From contig NOKP01000007.1 in the NCBI GenBank assembly GCA_002682825.1, positions 806,001-870,000 of the forward strand: a stretch of DNA of 64,000 nt, given 5' to 3'. Of this stretch, positions 9,486 through 20,504 are shown one piece after another. The position numbers were made by a program, and so were the translations under genes. Each line of letters opens with the position of its first letter. Positions within the stretch are counted from its first letter, which is position 1. This DNA comes from Neonectria sp. B-13 (taxonomy: Eukaryota > Ascomycota > Sordariomycetes > Hypocreales > Nectriaceae). The notes under the pieces are model-generated. The model did not search any database and was not told the origin of the DNA. It was given only the letters and a program-made list of their open reading frames with translations.

Positions 9486-12382
9486 CTAGCTGTACCCCTC
9501 GAAGACCCCATTGGGGGGTAACCAATCTTGCGGGCCGTTGATGTAGAATTGCAATTCGCTCTCAAAGCCGTCGGCGGAGGGGTAGAGGCCAGCGTGGATC
9601 GCTGCAGAAGTGCTAATAGGGTTGGCGTTGGGAAGAGTGTAGCCTTGAGCAGCGTTTTGTCGGGGGTCAAAGGCATCGATGAGCATGCTCAGGGGATTGG
9701 GGTTACCAGAGTTGGGGTTGTCGGGGGTCATGTAGAGGTGAGCAGGAAGTTGTTGGGAGAAAGTCGGGGCGTCTGGAACGGGGAGTGGTTGTTGCTGCTG
9801 CTGCTGCTGATGTTGCTGCTGCTGTTGATGTTGTTGCTGCTGTTGATGTTGTTGCTGCTGTTGATGTTGTTGCTGCTGTTGATGTTGCTGCTGCTGTTGA
9901 TGTTGCTGCTGTTGCTGGGTGAAGTGCGAGGGTATGATATGAGCTGTCGGCGTCATGAGGGGCGTCGTGAGGTCATGTGAGGACGGTGACTGGAGGGTGG
10001 AAGAGGATTGGGCGGCATCGAAAGAGCCGCGAGTCCGGCCGTATATAGAAGACGAAGATGGTGATGGAACTGACGAAGAGGCAGCTCGGGCAGAGGCGTT
10101 GATAAGGGCAACGGGGTTAGGAAAAGGGTCCTTGCCATCGGTCATGCTGCCCTCAGCTGTCAGGGAGTCGCTGGGGTCGTGAGCGAATCGTTCTAGGGCG
10201 TCGACCCAGCGTGAGGCTAGCGGCCAGACCTCTTTACACTCCATGAGGATGGCGAGGGTGCGATGAAGCATCATAGGCCCATCGCGAGTAATCGTAGGGT
10301 CGGGGCAGACTAAGAAGTGAGCTTAGTATACAATCCCATAGTTTGATGGCACTTAAGGATCAAACGTGGAAAGAAATAGACTGACTAGTTGGATAACGGC
10401 AAAGGTAAGTAGAGAAAAGCCCGCAGCTGTAGACACAGAAGGCTGCCATCTGGGCACCGACACTCTCATCAGGAGTGCGACCGGTGAATTGGGCATCAAT
10501 TTGATCAAACAGGCAGCGGACGTTGTGGAAGAGCTCTAGAGAGAGATTGGAGAAGTAGGCCTGTCTCTGTTCGTCTTTGGAGCTAAGAGTTAAGAAGCTA
10601 GCGAGGAGTCAGCGAGGGTGTCTTCGTAGAATGCTATGAGCGAGCGTACTCTATTAAGTATGGTCGACGGGAGACGATATTGCAGAGCCGCGGGATCATA
10701 GTTACACCAAGATATGCCTGGTTGTGTTAGTACTCGACAAGAGTGCACATGCGACAGGACGTACCAAGTCCTGGCCATCAGCCTTGTATTCCTTGAGGAT
10801 GTAGTGACTCCATTGATGCTCCTGTGGTAACCCGTGCTCCCACTCGCGTAGTTTCTTGGTGAGTAGGGCAAACTCGCTCGTGGGATCCCATGGGCTGGCG
10901 CTCCTGGCAAAGTTTACGGCTCGACGGCTGACAACACCCCAGAAGTGATGAGCTTGAATCAGTGATGCGAACAGGGACCGACCTGGGTCAGAGATGAGTG
11001 CAGGGTTGTCGTTGGCCGGAGGTGTGCCCTCGAGCGCAGCACGGGAGCGAGGCTGACGACCGGCGGCGAAGTCTTGCTCATCGCAGGGGAGGAGAGTAGT
11101 GATGTCAGATGCGGCAAGGGAAACGGGAGAGTAAGGGCTAGAGTGCAGCTGGTCTTGACTGTGAAGCATCCACTGGGAAATAAGTTAGGTAAAATGTTTG
11201 AGAAAGTCTTAAGGGTAGACTTGGCGTACCAAAGTCCTCCGAGCAGATTCAGCTCGCATAATGATATCGGGATTATGATCTTGAACTTCGTATGTCTCCT
11301 CTCGGTGAAGACGCATGAGGGAAGCCATCCGCATTGAGACTCCCATGTTGATCTGTGTTGTTAGCTGGTTGGACTGATGGATGCTCTCCTTGAACAACTC
11401 ACGTAGCTCATGTTTCTCAGTCCACTACCCTGTTGAGCTATACTCAGCAGATAAAATCCCTGACATCTCTCGAGGGTGGGTTCTCGGTAGAGCTCGCTGT
11501 ATGCGAGTTGGGACGCCCGGTCCATGAAGAACTCGGCTGCCTTGAGACCGGAGCCATAGCGGGCGGCAAGAGAAGGGGTTAGGCGTGCCGAGATACTGAG
11601 AATGCTGACGACAAGGAAGACGCTCACAGAGCGGGTGTCGTTACGGAGCCGGAGAGGAAACTCATGCTTTGGGATGAAGCCGTGTTGGAAGTAGTGATGA
11701 GTGAAGCGGTTGACACCGTCGATGAGGTCTGGTAAGGGAGGTAGTCGGTCCCATTCGTCGGAAACCTTATGGCCGGGAGGTCGCACAACAGGAGCTTCTA
11801 GAATGTCCCTTCGGACCTTGGCGGGATCGCGTCTAGCCGCCTTGTCGACTCTCATGCGCGGGTGGCGGAAATCACGGTCACTGTCAGGCTGACCCCGAAC
11901 GGGAAAGATACTGGAAGCCGATGAACGTTTCAGCGGGACAATTGCTTTTGGTGTCTCGTGGAAGACAAGGCCATGGACAACTCACCAGTCCTGAGCACTG
12001 AGCCCAGCCTCAAGACACGCTTTGCAGGGCGGCTGTGCCTTGTCATGGATGCATTTGCTCCTCATTCGACGACATCTACACGGCCGCGTTGTTAGCTAGA
12101 TGCTACGGGCGACAATGGGACTCGGCGCTGGCGGAATGTCTCCGCAAGGAAGCTGTCAAGGGATCGGAGCCGCAACAGGCAAGGAACCCACCTTCGGCAA
12201 GCAATCGGGGCCCGGCGTTTGATGCTCCCACCAGCGGCGTCCACGTCGGCGTCCCCTCCAAAGGTAGCGGCGGCGCCAGCGGCAGTGGTGCTGCCCTGGG
12301 AGGTGGTATGATCGTGGTCATTGGAGGTCCCTGTGATGGTGGACATGGTTGCAGGAATACCCATCGCAGAGGCGCCGTCCAT
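9486..12382 (-). CDS. Zn(II)2Cys6 transcription factor with fungal middle-homology domain, 8 exons
   Basis: Fungal-specific DNA-binding regulator. Exons, in reading order: 12382-12192, 12075-11986, 11910-11403, 11352-11230, 11172-10765, 10717-10650, 10597-10386 and 10309-9486, giving 807 aa with every junction in frame. The zinc cluster (about residues 62-96) reads ACRRCRRMRSKC, then CKAC, then CIFPVRGQPD across two introns. The middle domain follows, with SVSVFLVVSILSISARLTP, QQGSGLRNMSY and MGVSMRMASLMRLHREE, then AESARRTLW. The C-terminus carries a Gln/His tract at about residues 664-707 coded by an 18-bp repeat. The protein resembles the CLR-2/ClrB type of cellulose-response regulators as I remember them, but that is a weak guess. 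Start chosen as the ATG at 12382; the in-frame ATG at 12346 is possible. The target genes are unknown. Confidence 0.88.
9788..9917 (-). repeat. Gln/His-coding 18-bp tandem repeat
   Basis: Units begin at 9809, 9827, 9845, 9863, 9881 and 9899, each 18 bp, flanked by further CTG/TTG triplets. On the minus strand they code for repeated Gln5-His blocks near the C-terminus of the Zn2Cys6 factor. The length is a multiple of three, so unit gain or loss would keep the frame. Confidence 0.9.
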
Positions 12383-12406
12383 GGTTTGCCTCTACGGTGG
12401 CGGTAG

Positions 12407-12445
12407 TGACAGCGGCAGTGACAGCGGCAGTGATAGCGGCAGTCT
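12407..12445. repeat. 12-bp tandem repeat (GACAGCGGCAGT)
   Basis: Three near-perfect copies of a 12-bp unit just upstream of the start codon of the Zn2Cys6 factor, within its probable 5' leader. The third copy differs by one base (GATAGC for GACAGC). Confidence 0.8.
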
Positions 12446-13319
12446 CAGCGTGTTCCGGCAGGCGTCGTCTCCGGCAACGGCGGCGGCAACAGACGATAAG
12501 TTGAGCTGGGGACAGCGACGGTGGCCGTGGCCGTGACGTGACCGTGATCGTGTGACGACCGCGACTTGGCGAGTGGACCTTGGAACAGATGTATGCTTGC
12601 GATCTAGGATAGGACGGGAATCGCAAAAATTAAACTCGACTCTAGCCTCTTGCTCAGGTTGATGGGTGGCTTTGGCCCCAGCAGCGGCAGCGCGGGGAGG
12701 CGAGCGGGAAAGCGGGAGAGCGGGAAGCAAATCGAACCTTGACGCCAGTTCCCTGCGGGTCAGACCAATAACCCAGAACGCGTAGTGTGTAGGCAGCCGA
12801 ACCAACAGACGAACAGGCGGTAAATCAAGCCCTGGCGGCTAGAAGTCTAGGCCCTGGTGACACGGGACGGACAGACAGGGACAACCAGATAGTGCAATGC
12901 GCAGGCTGCAGGGTCGTGCGATTGCCTGCCGGAGTTTGGGGAAGAAAAAACAAGATGCCCACGATCACCAACAGCGGGTGGAAACTTGAGATCGTCACGC
13001 GGTTGGGGTGGTTAGATCCGTGTCCAAGAGGCGAGAACAGGTACCCCTCAGGACCGCCTCAGAACCACCTCAAGCCAGGTCGGGGCGAGGGAAGGGGATC
13101 AAATGGGAAGCATAGGATAGTCACGGCGCAGTAAGTGCAGTAGCAGTAGGCGGCGTTGGGGAGATGCAGCGAATGCGCTAGGCCTACCTCCGGTGCAAAG
13201 TAGTAGTGAGCGGGAGTGCGAGAGAGAGCGTAAGCGTCGGGTACCTAGGTACATTAGCTAGCTAACGAAGAGTGCCTACCAAGAATCCATGGCTCCAAGC
13301 CTGCACGCCATACCTACTA

Positions 13320-13346
13320 GGTAGGCAAGGTAGGCAAGGTAGGCAG
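13320..13346. repeat. 9-bp tandem repeat (GGTAGGCAA)
   Basis: Three copies of GGTAGGCAA-like sequence in the non-coding region upstream of the transcription factor. Similar TAGGTA words are scattered nearby, including CTAGGTAC around 13244-13253. Confidence 0.7.
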
Positions 13347-15369
13347 CTGGCAGGATCCTGGGCATGTAGAGAGCAGGTAAGGGTAGCTACTACTAACCTT
13401 GTCAGCCTCCCTTCTTGGAAGCTACTAGTAGCGGAGCGGGAAGAGAAATAGTGGTGGTTGGACGACCTAGGTGGAGATGTGAGAGGAGAAATGTGAGGGC
13501 GGGAGCGTTGAGAGAGTGGGAAAAAAATATTGGACAAGTCGCATGAGGGAGTCGCATGGTGTGAGGAAGGAAGGTGTTGGGTGTCTCCCGGCCTTGCCTT
13601 CCTCGCGTAGGTTGGTACCTTCTGCCCCCAACCTCCTTCCTCTCTAACTCGGAGGTAGGAACTTACGTGCTTGCTATAACACAGGCAGGTAAGTACTCTG
13701 TCTCCAAGGGAAAGTGGCAATCTGTAGAAGTAGGCAGGTGCCGCAAACAAGACCCATCGTGGTTAAAGAGGGGCAAGCATAGACGTCTAAGAGAGGCAAA
13801 GAGTGAGGACTCCTGTTAGGACGGGCCGACGAGTGCGGAGTGCGGAGTGACGGCGGCCAGATCCCGGACATGAAAGGGTCCGAGGGGGACTAAAACCATA
13901 AACTATGTGCTGCATGCTATGCTACCGATACCACTGTCTTTATTCGATGGGACGGTTTCGAACCAGTTCATCTTTGCAGTGCTGTACGAATAGTAACCAC
14001 TTATACCTACTTGTTGCGGCCCTCCTGTTCATACCTACCTTCGCCATTCCTAGGAACAGCCAGCTAGCTGCTCGCTGACCTAGGAAGACGCATAAACAAG
14101 GCAACAAGGACAACAACATCGGCCAGGAAAAGCAAAGACTACGTCATCCGACTGCTAAAACAAGGCAGAGCTGAGAGAGAAGAGGAAGAGAAAAATCTGC
14201 AACGAACAACGAACGAGGTCCAACGAACTGGGCACCGCAACGAGGCACAGAAACGCGGCGCAATGCACAACGACAAACTGGGGTTGAAAAAAAAGAGGAT
14301 TCGATGGCCAGTTGCAAGGCAATTCAACTCGGCGTTATTGGCTGGGAGCGAAGGGCCGCTAGACACTTTGTGGTGACGAGATGCAAGGGGCAAGGATTCC
14401 GTTAGTTGAGGGGCCGGGGACTCCATTTGTCTCTGTCCCCGTGCTGGGCGTGGGCCTCCAGTCTCTGATTATCTGCGGGTGTCTCCGTGTCTCCGTGTCT
14501 CCACGCCGTTGGAATCGTGCTTGAGCTCGCTAGGACGAATCAGTGATTCCTCGAACTTTGATGCAGAGCCTAGCTGCCTCCTCTGGCTTCTTGTGGGCGT
14601 GTGAACCACTCATCGTCGAGACAGACAGAGAAATGAAGGAGACAAAAGACATGGAAGGCAAAGATAAAGCTGCTCAATGCTGTCAGTGAGCGCTGACAGT
14701 GTCAGGAATGTGGCCTTCCCCACCAAATACAAACCGAGGCTCCATCGTCGGTCCCCCTTCTCCTCGTCCTCCTGCTTCACACGGGGTCCTCCTATCACAT
14801 CATACATACCATGCTGCCCCATCTCCCAACTCACTTATTACTTCGCTCAGGTTCCATTTCCATCCGCAATCAAGGAGAGGCCTGTCCGAAAGCTGGCCTC
14901 GTTATTTCCTGACTGCCAAGCGCCTACAATTCCACGCCTCATTGCTACGCCGCATCACCTCACCCACACGAAATCACCACGCCGCACGCCGCACAACGCC
15001 TCGCCTCAGCTTATCGCATTCCTCCCTGCTCTTGGTAATTAGTCTCCCCTCTCCAGGCGCCTTCACCAGCACTGGCCTGTATCCCATCTCCTAAGTCCCG
15101 ACCTGTCATATCCTACAAACTCCACCTTCGCCAGTACCGCCGTGATTGGAACAGCTACAGCCCCATCACATCACCGCCGACTCCACTATTCGGGCCCGAC
15201 ACGTCCATTGCCGAGCAGCCCCTGGCCACTATCCAAGAGTTTGCTACTCTAGGCGCTGGGGTCCTGGGAACCCAAGGCCTCGAATCCGGATCTCATCAGA
15301 TAGCGGCTCTCCACTAGACCACCATCATGCACCTACAGCCACCCCTGACCAGATGCTATCGTCGGCGGC

Positions 15370-16945
15370 TTATGCTACACGTTAGCATATCGAGATCCCC
15401 CAAACACGTCAAACAGGCCCCGGCCTAACTCACCTGTTCTGCATTTTACTTCCGAGTCCAACAGCGACTCAATCTTATCCATGGTCAACTTCAGCAGGTC
15501 CTCTGCCATCCCCCGGCCTACGACGCCCTCCTCGTAGGAGACATTGACTACCGTGTCGCCCCCCTTGGTCCCTGCCACGTTGAATACAAAACCACGACTC
15601 CCGGCGTTGCCATTGACGGACCCCGCCGAGAACTGCATGTCCTCGATTCTCCACCGCTGTTGCGGAATCTCCTCGTTGTCTTTTGCTTGCCTTGTTTGGG
15701 TGGTGAAAGCCCCCAAATTCGACATCAGGAATGACTTGCTGGTCACTCGCCCAAGCTCACCAAGCACCCGGTCCACGAAGCCTTCCAGATCTGGGCCAAG
15801 CAAAATCCCCGCGATCCACGACCTCATAAACCTATTGGGGATATGTTTCTGCATGGACTGCCGATACCATCGGGCCAGCTTCCAGGTTGTCTCAGCGTCA
15901 ACGGATGGGACATTGTCACCCTTGTCGCTCTCCCTATTCATTATGCTTCGGTAGTTTCCCAGCCAATGTGTGTGGAAGCCCCCGGAAACGCCATTCATCA
16001 TGATTCCATCGTTCGCAGATATGCCGCCAAGCTTGGGCATCCGAATATAAGGTCGTATATCAAAAGCATACCGAGAGCAGCCGAAACTTTCGGAGGGGAA
16101 GAGGTCAACAGAAAATGTTGCCAGCAGAACCACCATAAGGAGTGCCGTGAACGTGGTCCCATTGCTTTTGCAAGCCGTGAGAATGGCAGTCATCTTGCGC
16201 GCCGGAATTCGAAGGGAGGATACATGCGTGACGGTACGCAGCGCGGGCGGTGCAATTTCCGTGACCGACATGAAATATGGTTTCGCTGACGGTAGGCTAC
16301 TGAAGAGGAGGGTGAATCCGAACGCGAGGCGGAAAGCCGAACGCTTGAGCTGCGCCCAGAGCACCTCTGGGATGGATGGCTTATGGTTCGAGAGGGTCAT
16401 TGGTTCCGGGAACAGCGTAGGCGTATTCGAGTCAACGGTGACGATGGGGTCGACAGGTGCCAGCTCTCCAGGCGGGAGCGCGTTGAGACCCCGAAGAAAC
16501 GTCCGATGAAAGACCATACCCGAATTGGCGTCGGCCACGAGATGGTGCAAAACAAAGACAACGTCACGACCCCCGACCACGTATACTCTCCACCACGGAC
16601 GATCGGGTTCCTCCTCAAACCATTCCCATTTGTTGTGTAACTGCTCGAAGAACTCGGCCCCCGCGTTATCGATATCATCGACGAACTCGATACACTGGTC
16701 TAGGTTAATGGCGTGCAACATGGCAATGTGCAAGTGGTGTTTGTCGTCATTGGTCGATGGTTTCACGATGCCCACGATCCGGAGAGCCGAGTGAGCCTCG
16801 ACGACTGTCCGAAGGGCCGCCGTGACTGCCGGGCGGGAGAGCCGTGAGCCGTGTTCCCGATCCGTGGGAGCATAACTGGCTGATACAAGGATATTCGACT
16901 GGATTCCGAGTCGATGCAACATGAAGAATAAGCGGTCATAGAAGC
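15370..16945 (-). CDS. Alcohol acetyltransferase-like protein (AATase family), first exon not found
   Basis: Probable acyl-CoA-dependent O-acetyltransferase of the AATase family (yeast ATF1/ATF2 type, part of the chloramphenicol-acetyltransferase-like superfamily). The visible coding part is 16945-15434 plus 15374-15370, about 505 codons. The catalytic HxxxD motif appears as LHHLVADANSG, preceded by PWWRVYVVGG, and the barrel-type C-terminus has SNLGAFTT and VNVSYEEG. The exon at 16945 begins after a CAG acceptor with a CTAAC branch site and reads (G)FYDRLFFMLHRLG, so only some 10-20 N-terminal residues are missing upstream. I could not identify them between 16946 and 17700. At the 3' end a GTGAGT donor (15433) and a GCTAAC...TAG acceptor make a 59-nt intron; the stop TAA lies in a 5-nt last exon. 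Read through without splicing, the frame would also stop within the intron acceptor. Confidence 0.8.
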
Positions 16946-18740
16946 CTGTGGGTGCTTCTGTTAGCCATGGTCATCCCTACGGGGGAGCTCAGGTGGGGGA
17001 GGTGGACGTGCTGGACTCGCGGACAAAGGTGAAGGGGCCAGCCATGACTGTGAATCAAGTATTGAAGGCCTTTCAATGCTCAGCCAAAGGAGATGGGCAC
17101 AGATACAAAGAGAGCCGGCAACAGATGGAGTTTACAGCGAAGCAGAAGGGAGGAGGCGGGAGCGAATCCTCTCAAGGGAGGGGCAGCCAGCCGTCTTTGT
17201 CTTTGTCTTCTCGTATTGCCATTTTGGGACACATGGCTTGGACATCAATGGCCCGACGTTGGCCAGTTCAGCTGAAAGCCACGAAGAGGATGAAGATATG
17301 CGGCATGAGTTGTCCAAACTATCCCGATAAGGCCCAAGTGGAGAGGTGAACAAGCAGGCCCATTAGATGGTTCAGGCCGGGGCCATGGAAGCGCCAGTAA
17401 TCCAGAGAAATGGTAGCGATGGGAGGTGAGGGGAAGCCAAGGCGCCGTCGTGCTGTCGACAAGCCTTGGCAGGCCTTGACAGGTCTGACGAGATGGTCCA
17501 GACGTTTGGCAGCGCCCAATGTGGCTGCCGACGAGCCTCAATGGCCTGCTTGGATTCGGCGTGGGTCGCTTGGCCGCGTGGCGACCGGGGGCTGAAGTTC
17601 TGAACCAGGATCGTTGTGTTCAACCTGAATGCTGGGTCGGTTGCGTTGGAGGTGAGCGATGAGGAGCGACGGGGCGCGATGCGATGCGACCGACAGTCGG
17701 GCTGTGACACGGACGCTGCGCTCGCAGCAGTTCGCCCACCACTAAATTACTCCCACTACGGAAGTGGTCTGCCGGATCTGCAACCGCAAATCCCTGTGAT
17801 TGGACTGCTAAGGCACGCCATCGCGCTTCGGGCCGCCCTCGGTAAGGACTCACTCAAGTTGAGTCGACATAGTATGGGCGTCAGAGTGATTGTCTGTCTG
17901 TCTGTCGTGTGTGTGCGAGTGCGTGTGTGCATGCGTGTCTGTTTGTCTCTGTGAGAAATGCCTTTGTCGACAACGTGGACTATGCTATCCATCCCATTCA
18001 CTCGGTGCTCTTCTCGGATAAGCAAGCCAAGCCTGCAGGTGGCAGTGATGCATATATTATGGGGCAGTTTGCTGCGTCGGCCGCTCTCGAACGAGGTGAG
18101 AAGCCAAATTGGGCTGGAAGAATTGTCAAACGACTCAACCCCTCAGTCCCGTCCTTTTTCAGTGCTGCAGACCTACCTGTGACACAACGTTAGATATATC
18201 TTCAAAGAGGCGGATGCCTTCGAACAAAGGATTCAAACGAGCGACGGCTATTTACTCGCTGACAGAGACCCAGGCCGACTGCGCGAGGTGCCCAAGATGG
18301 ACTCACACGCCACTCAGCTGACAGCCACCTCGTTGTACTGATTGTGCCATCAATTCGCCGTCACTGTTCGCACGCGATCTGAAATCATCTCCGAGTCACA
18401 GTCGATTTTCAGAATGATTTAATGTCCACAAGTCTATACGCTTGCACGTGGCTGCCGTTGGCCGGCATGACCGTGTTTGTTTGTGCCCTTTGTGGCTCTC
18501 GCATTGATGTCCCTCCGGCGACCCTTCCAGAGTTTGTGAATCAAAGGTTCACCTTCCTTGACGTCAAAAACATTCTTTATTTGACTTTCCCCCTTTGTTC
18601 GGCTCGTTTTGTTTATCTTCTACATCTTCTCTCGTATCTCCTCGTTCATCGTCGCCTCAACCACCGTCGTCTCGTCCATCGTTGCTCCCCAATACCAGCA
18701 TTTCTTTTCCGTATTAGATACACTTTGCTTTATACCAGGC
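16946..18740. other. Intergenic, acetyltransferase upstream and F-box gene promoter
   Basis: The missing first exon of the acetyltransferase (-) should lie in the left part. The sequence has no obvious LGxxE-type start with a matching donor. A GT-rich microsatellite lies at 17889-17945. The right end is pyrimidine-rich and precedes the F-box-like gene. Nothing else is supported. Confidence 0.5.
17889..17945. repeat. GTCT/GT-rich microsatellite
   Basis: Imperfect run of GTCT and GT units on the plus strand, in non-coding DNA. Confidence 0.8.
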
Positions 18741-20091
18741 ATGGCATTGGCTTCGCCAGCTTCGCATCTTGCTTCTCCGATGGCTACCGTCCATGGTCAA
18801 TTCAAGTTGACCGACCTAGCGAACGAGCTCCTCCTGGCCATTCTAGAGTTCTGTCCCGACCTAGCGTCTTTGCTGAACGCTGCGCATACCCACCCGACTC
18901 TATACTACTTGGTTTCCGAATATCAAGAGGTGTTGGCCACCCAGGTCTTGAAGAACGAGCTTCCAGAAGAAGTATACGTCCATGCTAATCTCGCCTCTCA
19001 ATGCATTCCCATAAGTATCGGGAACCCCGACAACCTCGTCGAGGACGACATCACCAACGTGATCAGGGCAATCGCGTTCTTCAAGGAGACTTTTCTCACT
19101 TCTCTCAAGTTTAGTATATTCGATGCCATGAAAACTTCGCGCCTGCATCGCAAGGTGGTAGATCTCACCGAGGTCTGCCTTCGTGAATGCTTCGGATGCC
19201 GAAACCAACTTTTCCCCCCTCTTCGGCTCTCCCTAACGAAGCGGAAGCCATCTGAGAGCGAAAGGATCCGAATCCAACAGTCTATATACCTCTTTGAGAT
19301 CATAAGAAAAACCTGCGAGGAAATGTACGTCGGCAAGGACAAGGCGCACAACTATTATCTCGAGTTCTACTACAAACTTGGGGAACTTCACCTTTCTGTG
19401 ATGGACTACTTGTTGGCGCCATGGGAGATGTACCAGGTGATTGCAATCCAAGCCTTCTTCAGGCGGGCGTTGCATGGATTTGGTCAGTCCGCTGTCCTCT
19501 TTTCGCTTTGAGGAGCGTGTTGCTGATCAGCCCCTTGTAGAACGAGATGAGACCCTCAGCGAGCGCGTCATGCCCGGCCTGCTCAACCTCGGGATTCCCT
19601 TTCTCCATGAAGCTCTCCACACGACGAGGCAATCAGAGCGCGACGAGTTCCTCCTCCCTTACGAGGAGGAAGTTCTTACGAAACCAATCCATGCCCTTGG
19701 TATGGTTCTCTCCCGGGGAGCTAGGCGCACTTGGACAAGAAAGCAACCGAAGCCTCACGCAATGTACACGCGATTTGGGACCGGGGACATGAGCGGCATC
19801 CGGATGTGGGAGAAGATCGAGGCTAAGCAGCTGGAGATGTTCACGGACGACCCTCAGTGGACCGACATGTTCGACTACGAGCTGGCGCGCTTGGAAGGGC
19901 GCCTTGATCTGTGGAGCGCGGCGCTGTGGGATGAGGATCGCTGGGAGGATATTCTGGAGACGCTTCGCCTTCCTGAGCCGGCCTGCTGGGAGGGGATCCA
20001 GCATCACTGCGAGCCCATGGAACTTGGATTCTACATTGCGAGGCATCTTCATCGCCAGCACTGGATGCAAAACGAAACTGTGGAGGGGTGA
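18741..20091 (+). CDS. F-box-like protein of unknown function, 2 exons
   Basis: Exons 18741-19482 and 19541-20091 give 430 aa. The joint uses a GTCAGT donor and a TGTAG acceptor and keeps the frame (HGF then ERDETLSERV). Residues about 20-75 read FKLTDLANELLLAILEF, then DLASLLNAAHTHPTLYYLV, the pattern of a fungal F-box-like domain that would link targets to an SCF ubiquitin ligase. The remainder is helical and charged with no family I recognise. The start could also be the in-frame ATG at 18780, which leaves the F-box intact. An alternative 3' splice (donor GTGAGA at 20088, acceptor near 20169) would replace the last residues. Function unknown beyond the domain guess. Confidence 0.75.
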
Positions 20092-20504
20092 GAATGTGAG
20101 CTCCCGCTGAAGGGTTGTTGTTTTGCTTACATGGCTGGATATGGCTCACTCTTCCGGATGTTTTCCAGACTGTTACGAATGGTGGCTGGATAGCTACCTG
20201 GGTCAATACGGGGAACTGCATGTTATAAGGAAAAGGAAAGGCCAGCCTAGAGGGTGTATGTATATTGGTCCATACAACATGGATGCTATAGGTTTGATGC
20301 AGTTGCAATTTGATGCAGAACTATTGGCCATCCTTGGTCCTGTTTGATATTTAGGTCTTCATGGCGCGGAAGAACCTTTGTTATCGTGAAAGACCAGCCG
20401 AGCGAAACTCTTTAGACACGAACTTCAGAAGTTTGCGATCAATTCTGTGGTCAGCGCACGACCATGAAAGTTGAATGTCCGCAACTGGCTAACTCACGAC
20501 GCAG

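Larger units (their letters stand above)
12383..15369. other. Intergenic, about 3 kb, low-complexity patches
   Basis: Upstream of the Zn2Cys6 gene (-) and downstream of the acetyltransferase (-). It holds a 12-bp repeat near 12407, a 9-bp repeat near 13320, and many TACCTA/TAGGTA words. C/T-rich DNA at about 14740-15050 looks like a promoter of a plus-strand gene, but no clear gene follows; one protein-like plus frame ends with TAG at about 15318. No other feature is supported. Confidence 0.5.

Noticed and set aside
12392..12805. 137-codon minus-strand frame upstream of the Zn2Cys6 factor
   Set aside because: Its end is made of the 12-bp repeat coding Leu-Ser-Pro, out of frame with the real start, so probably leader sequence.
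17245..17541. 98-codon minus-strand frame as first exon of the acetyltransferase
   Set aside because: Does not read like the family N-terminus and has no donor in the needed phase.
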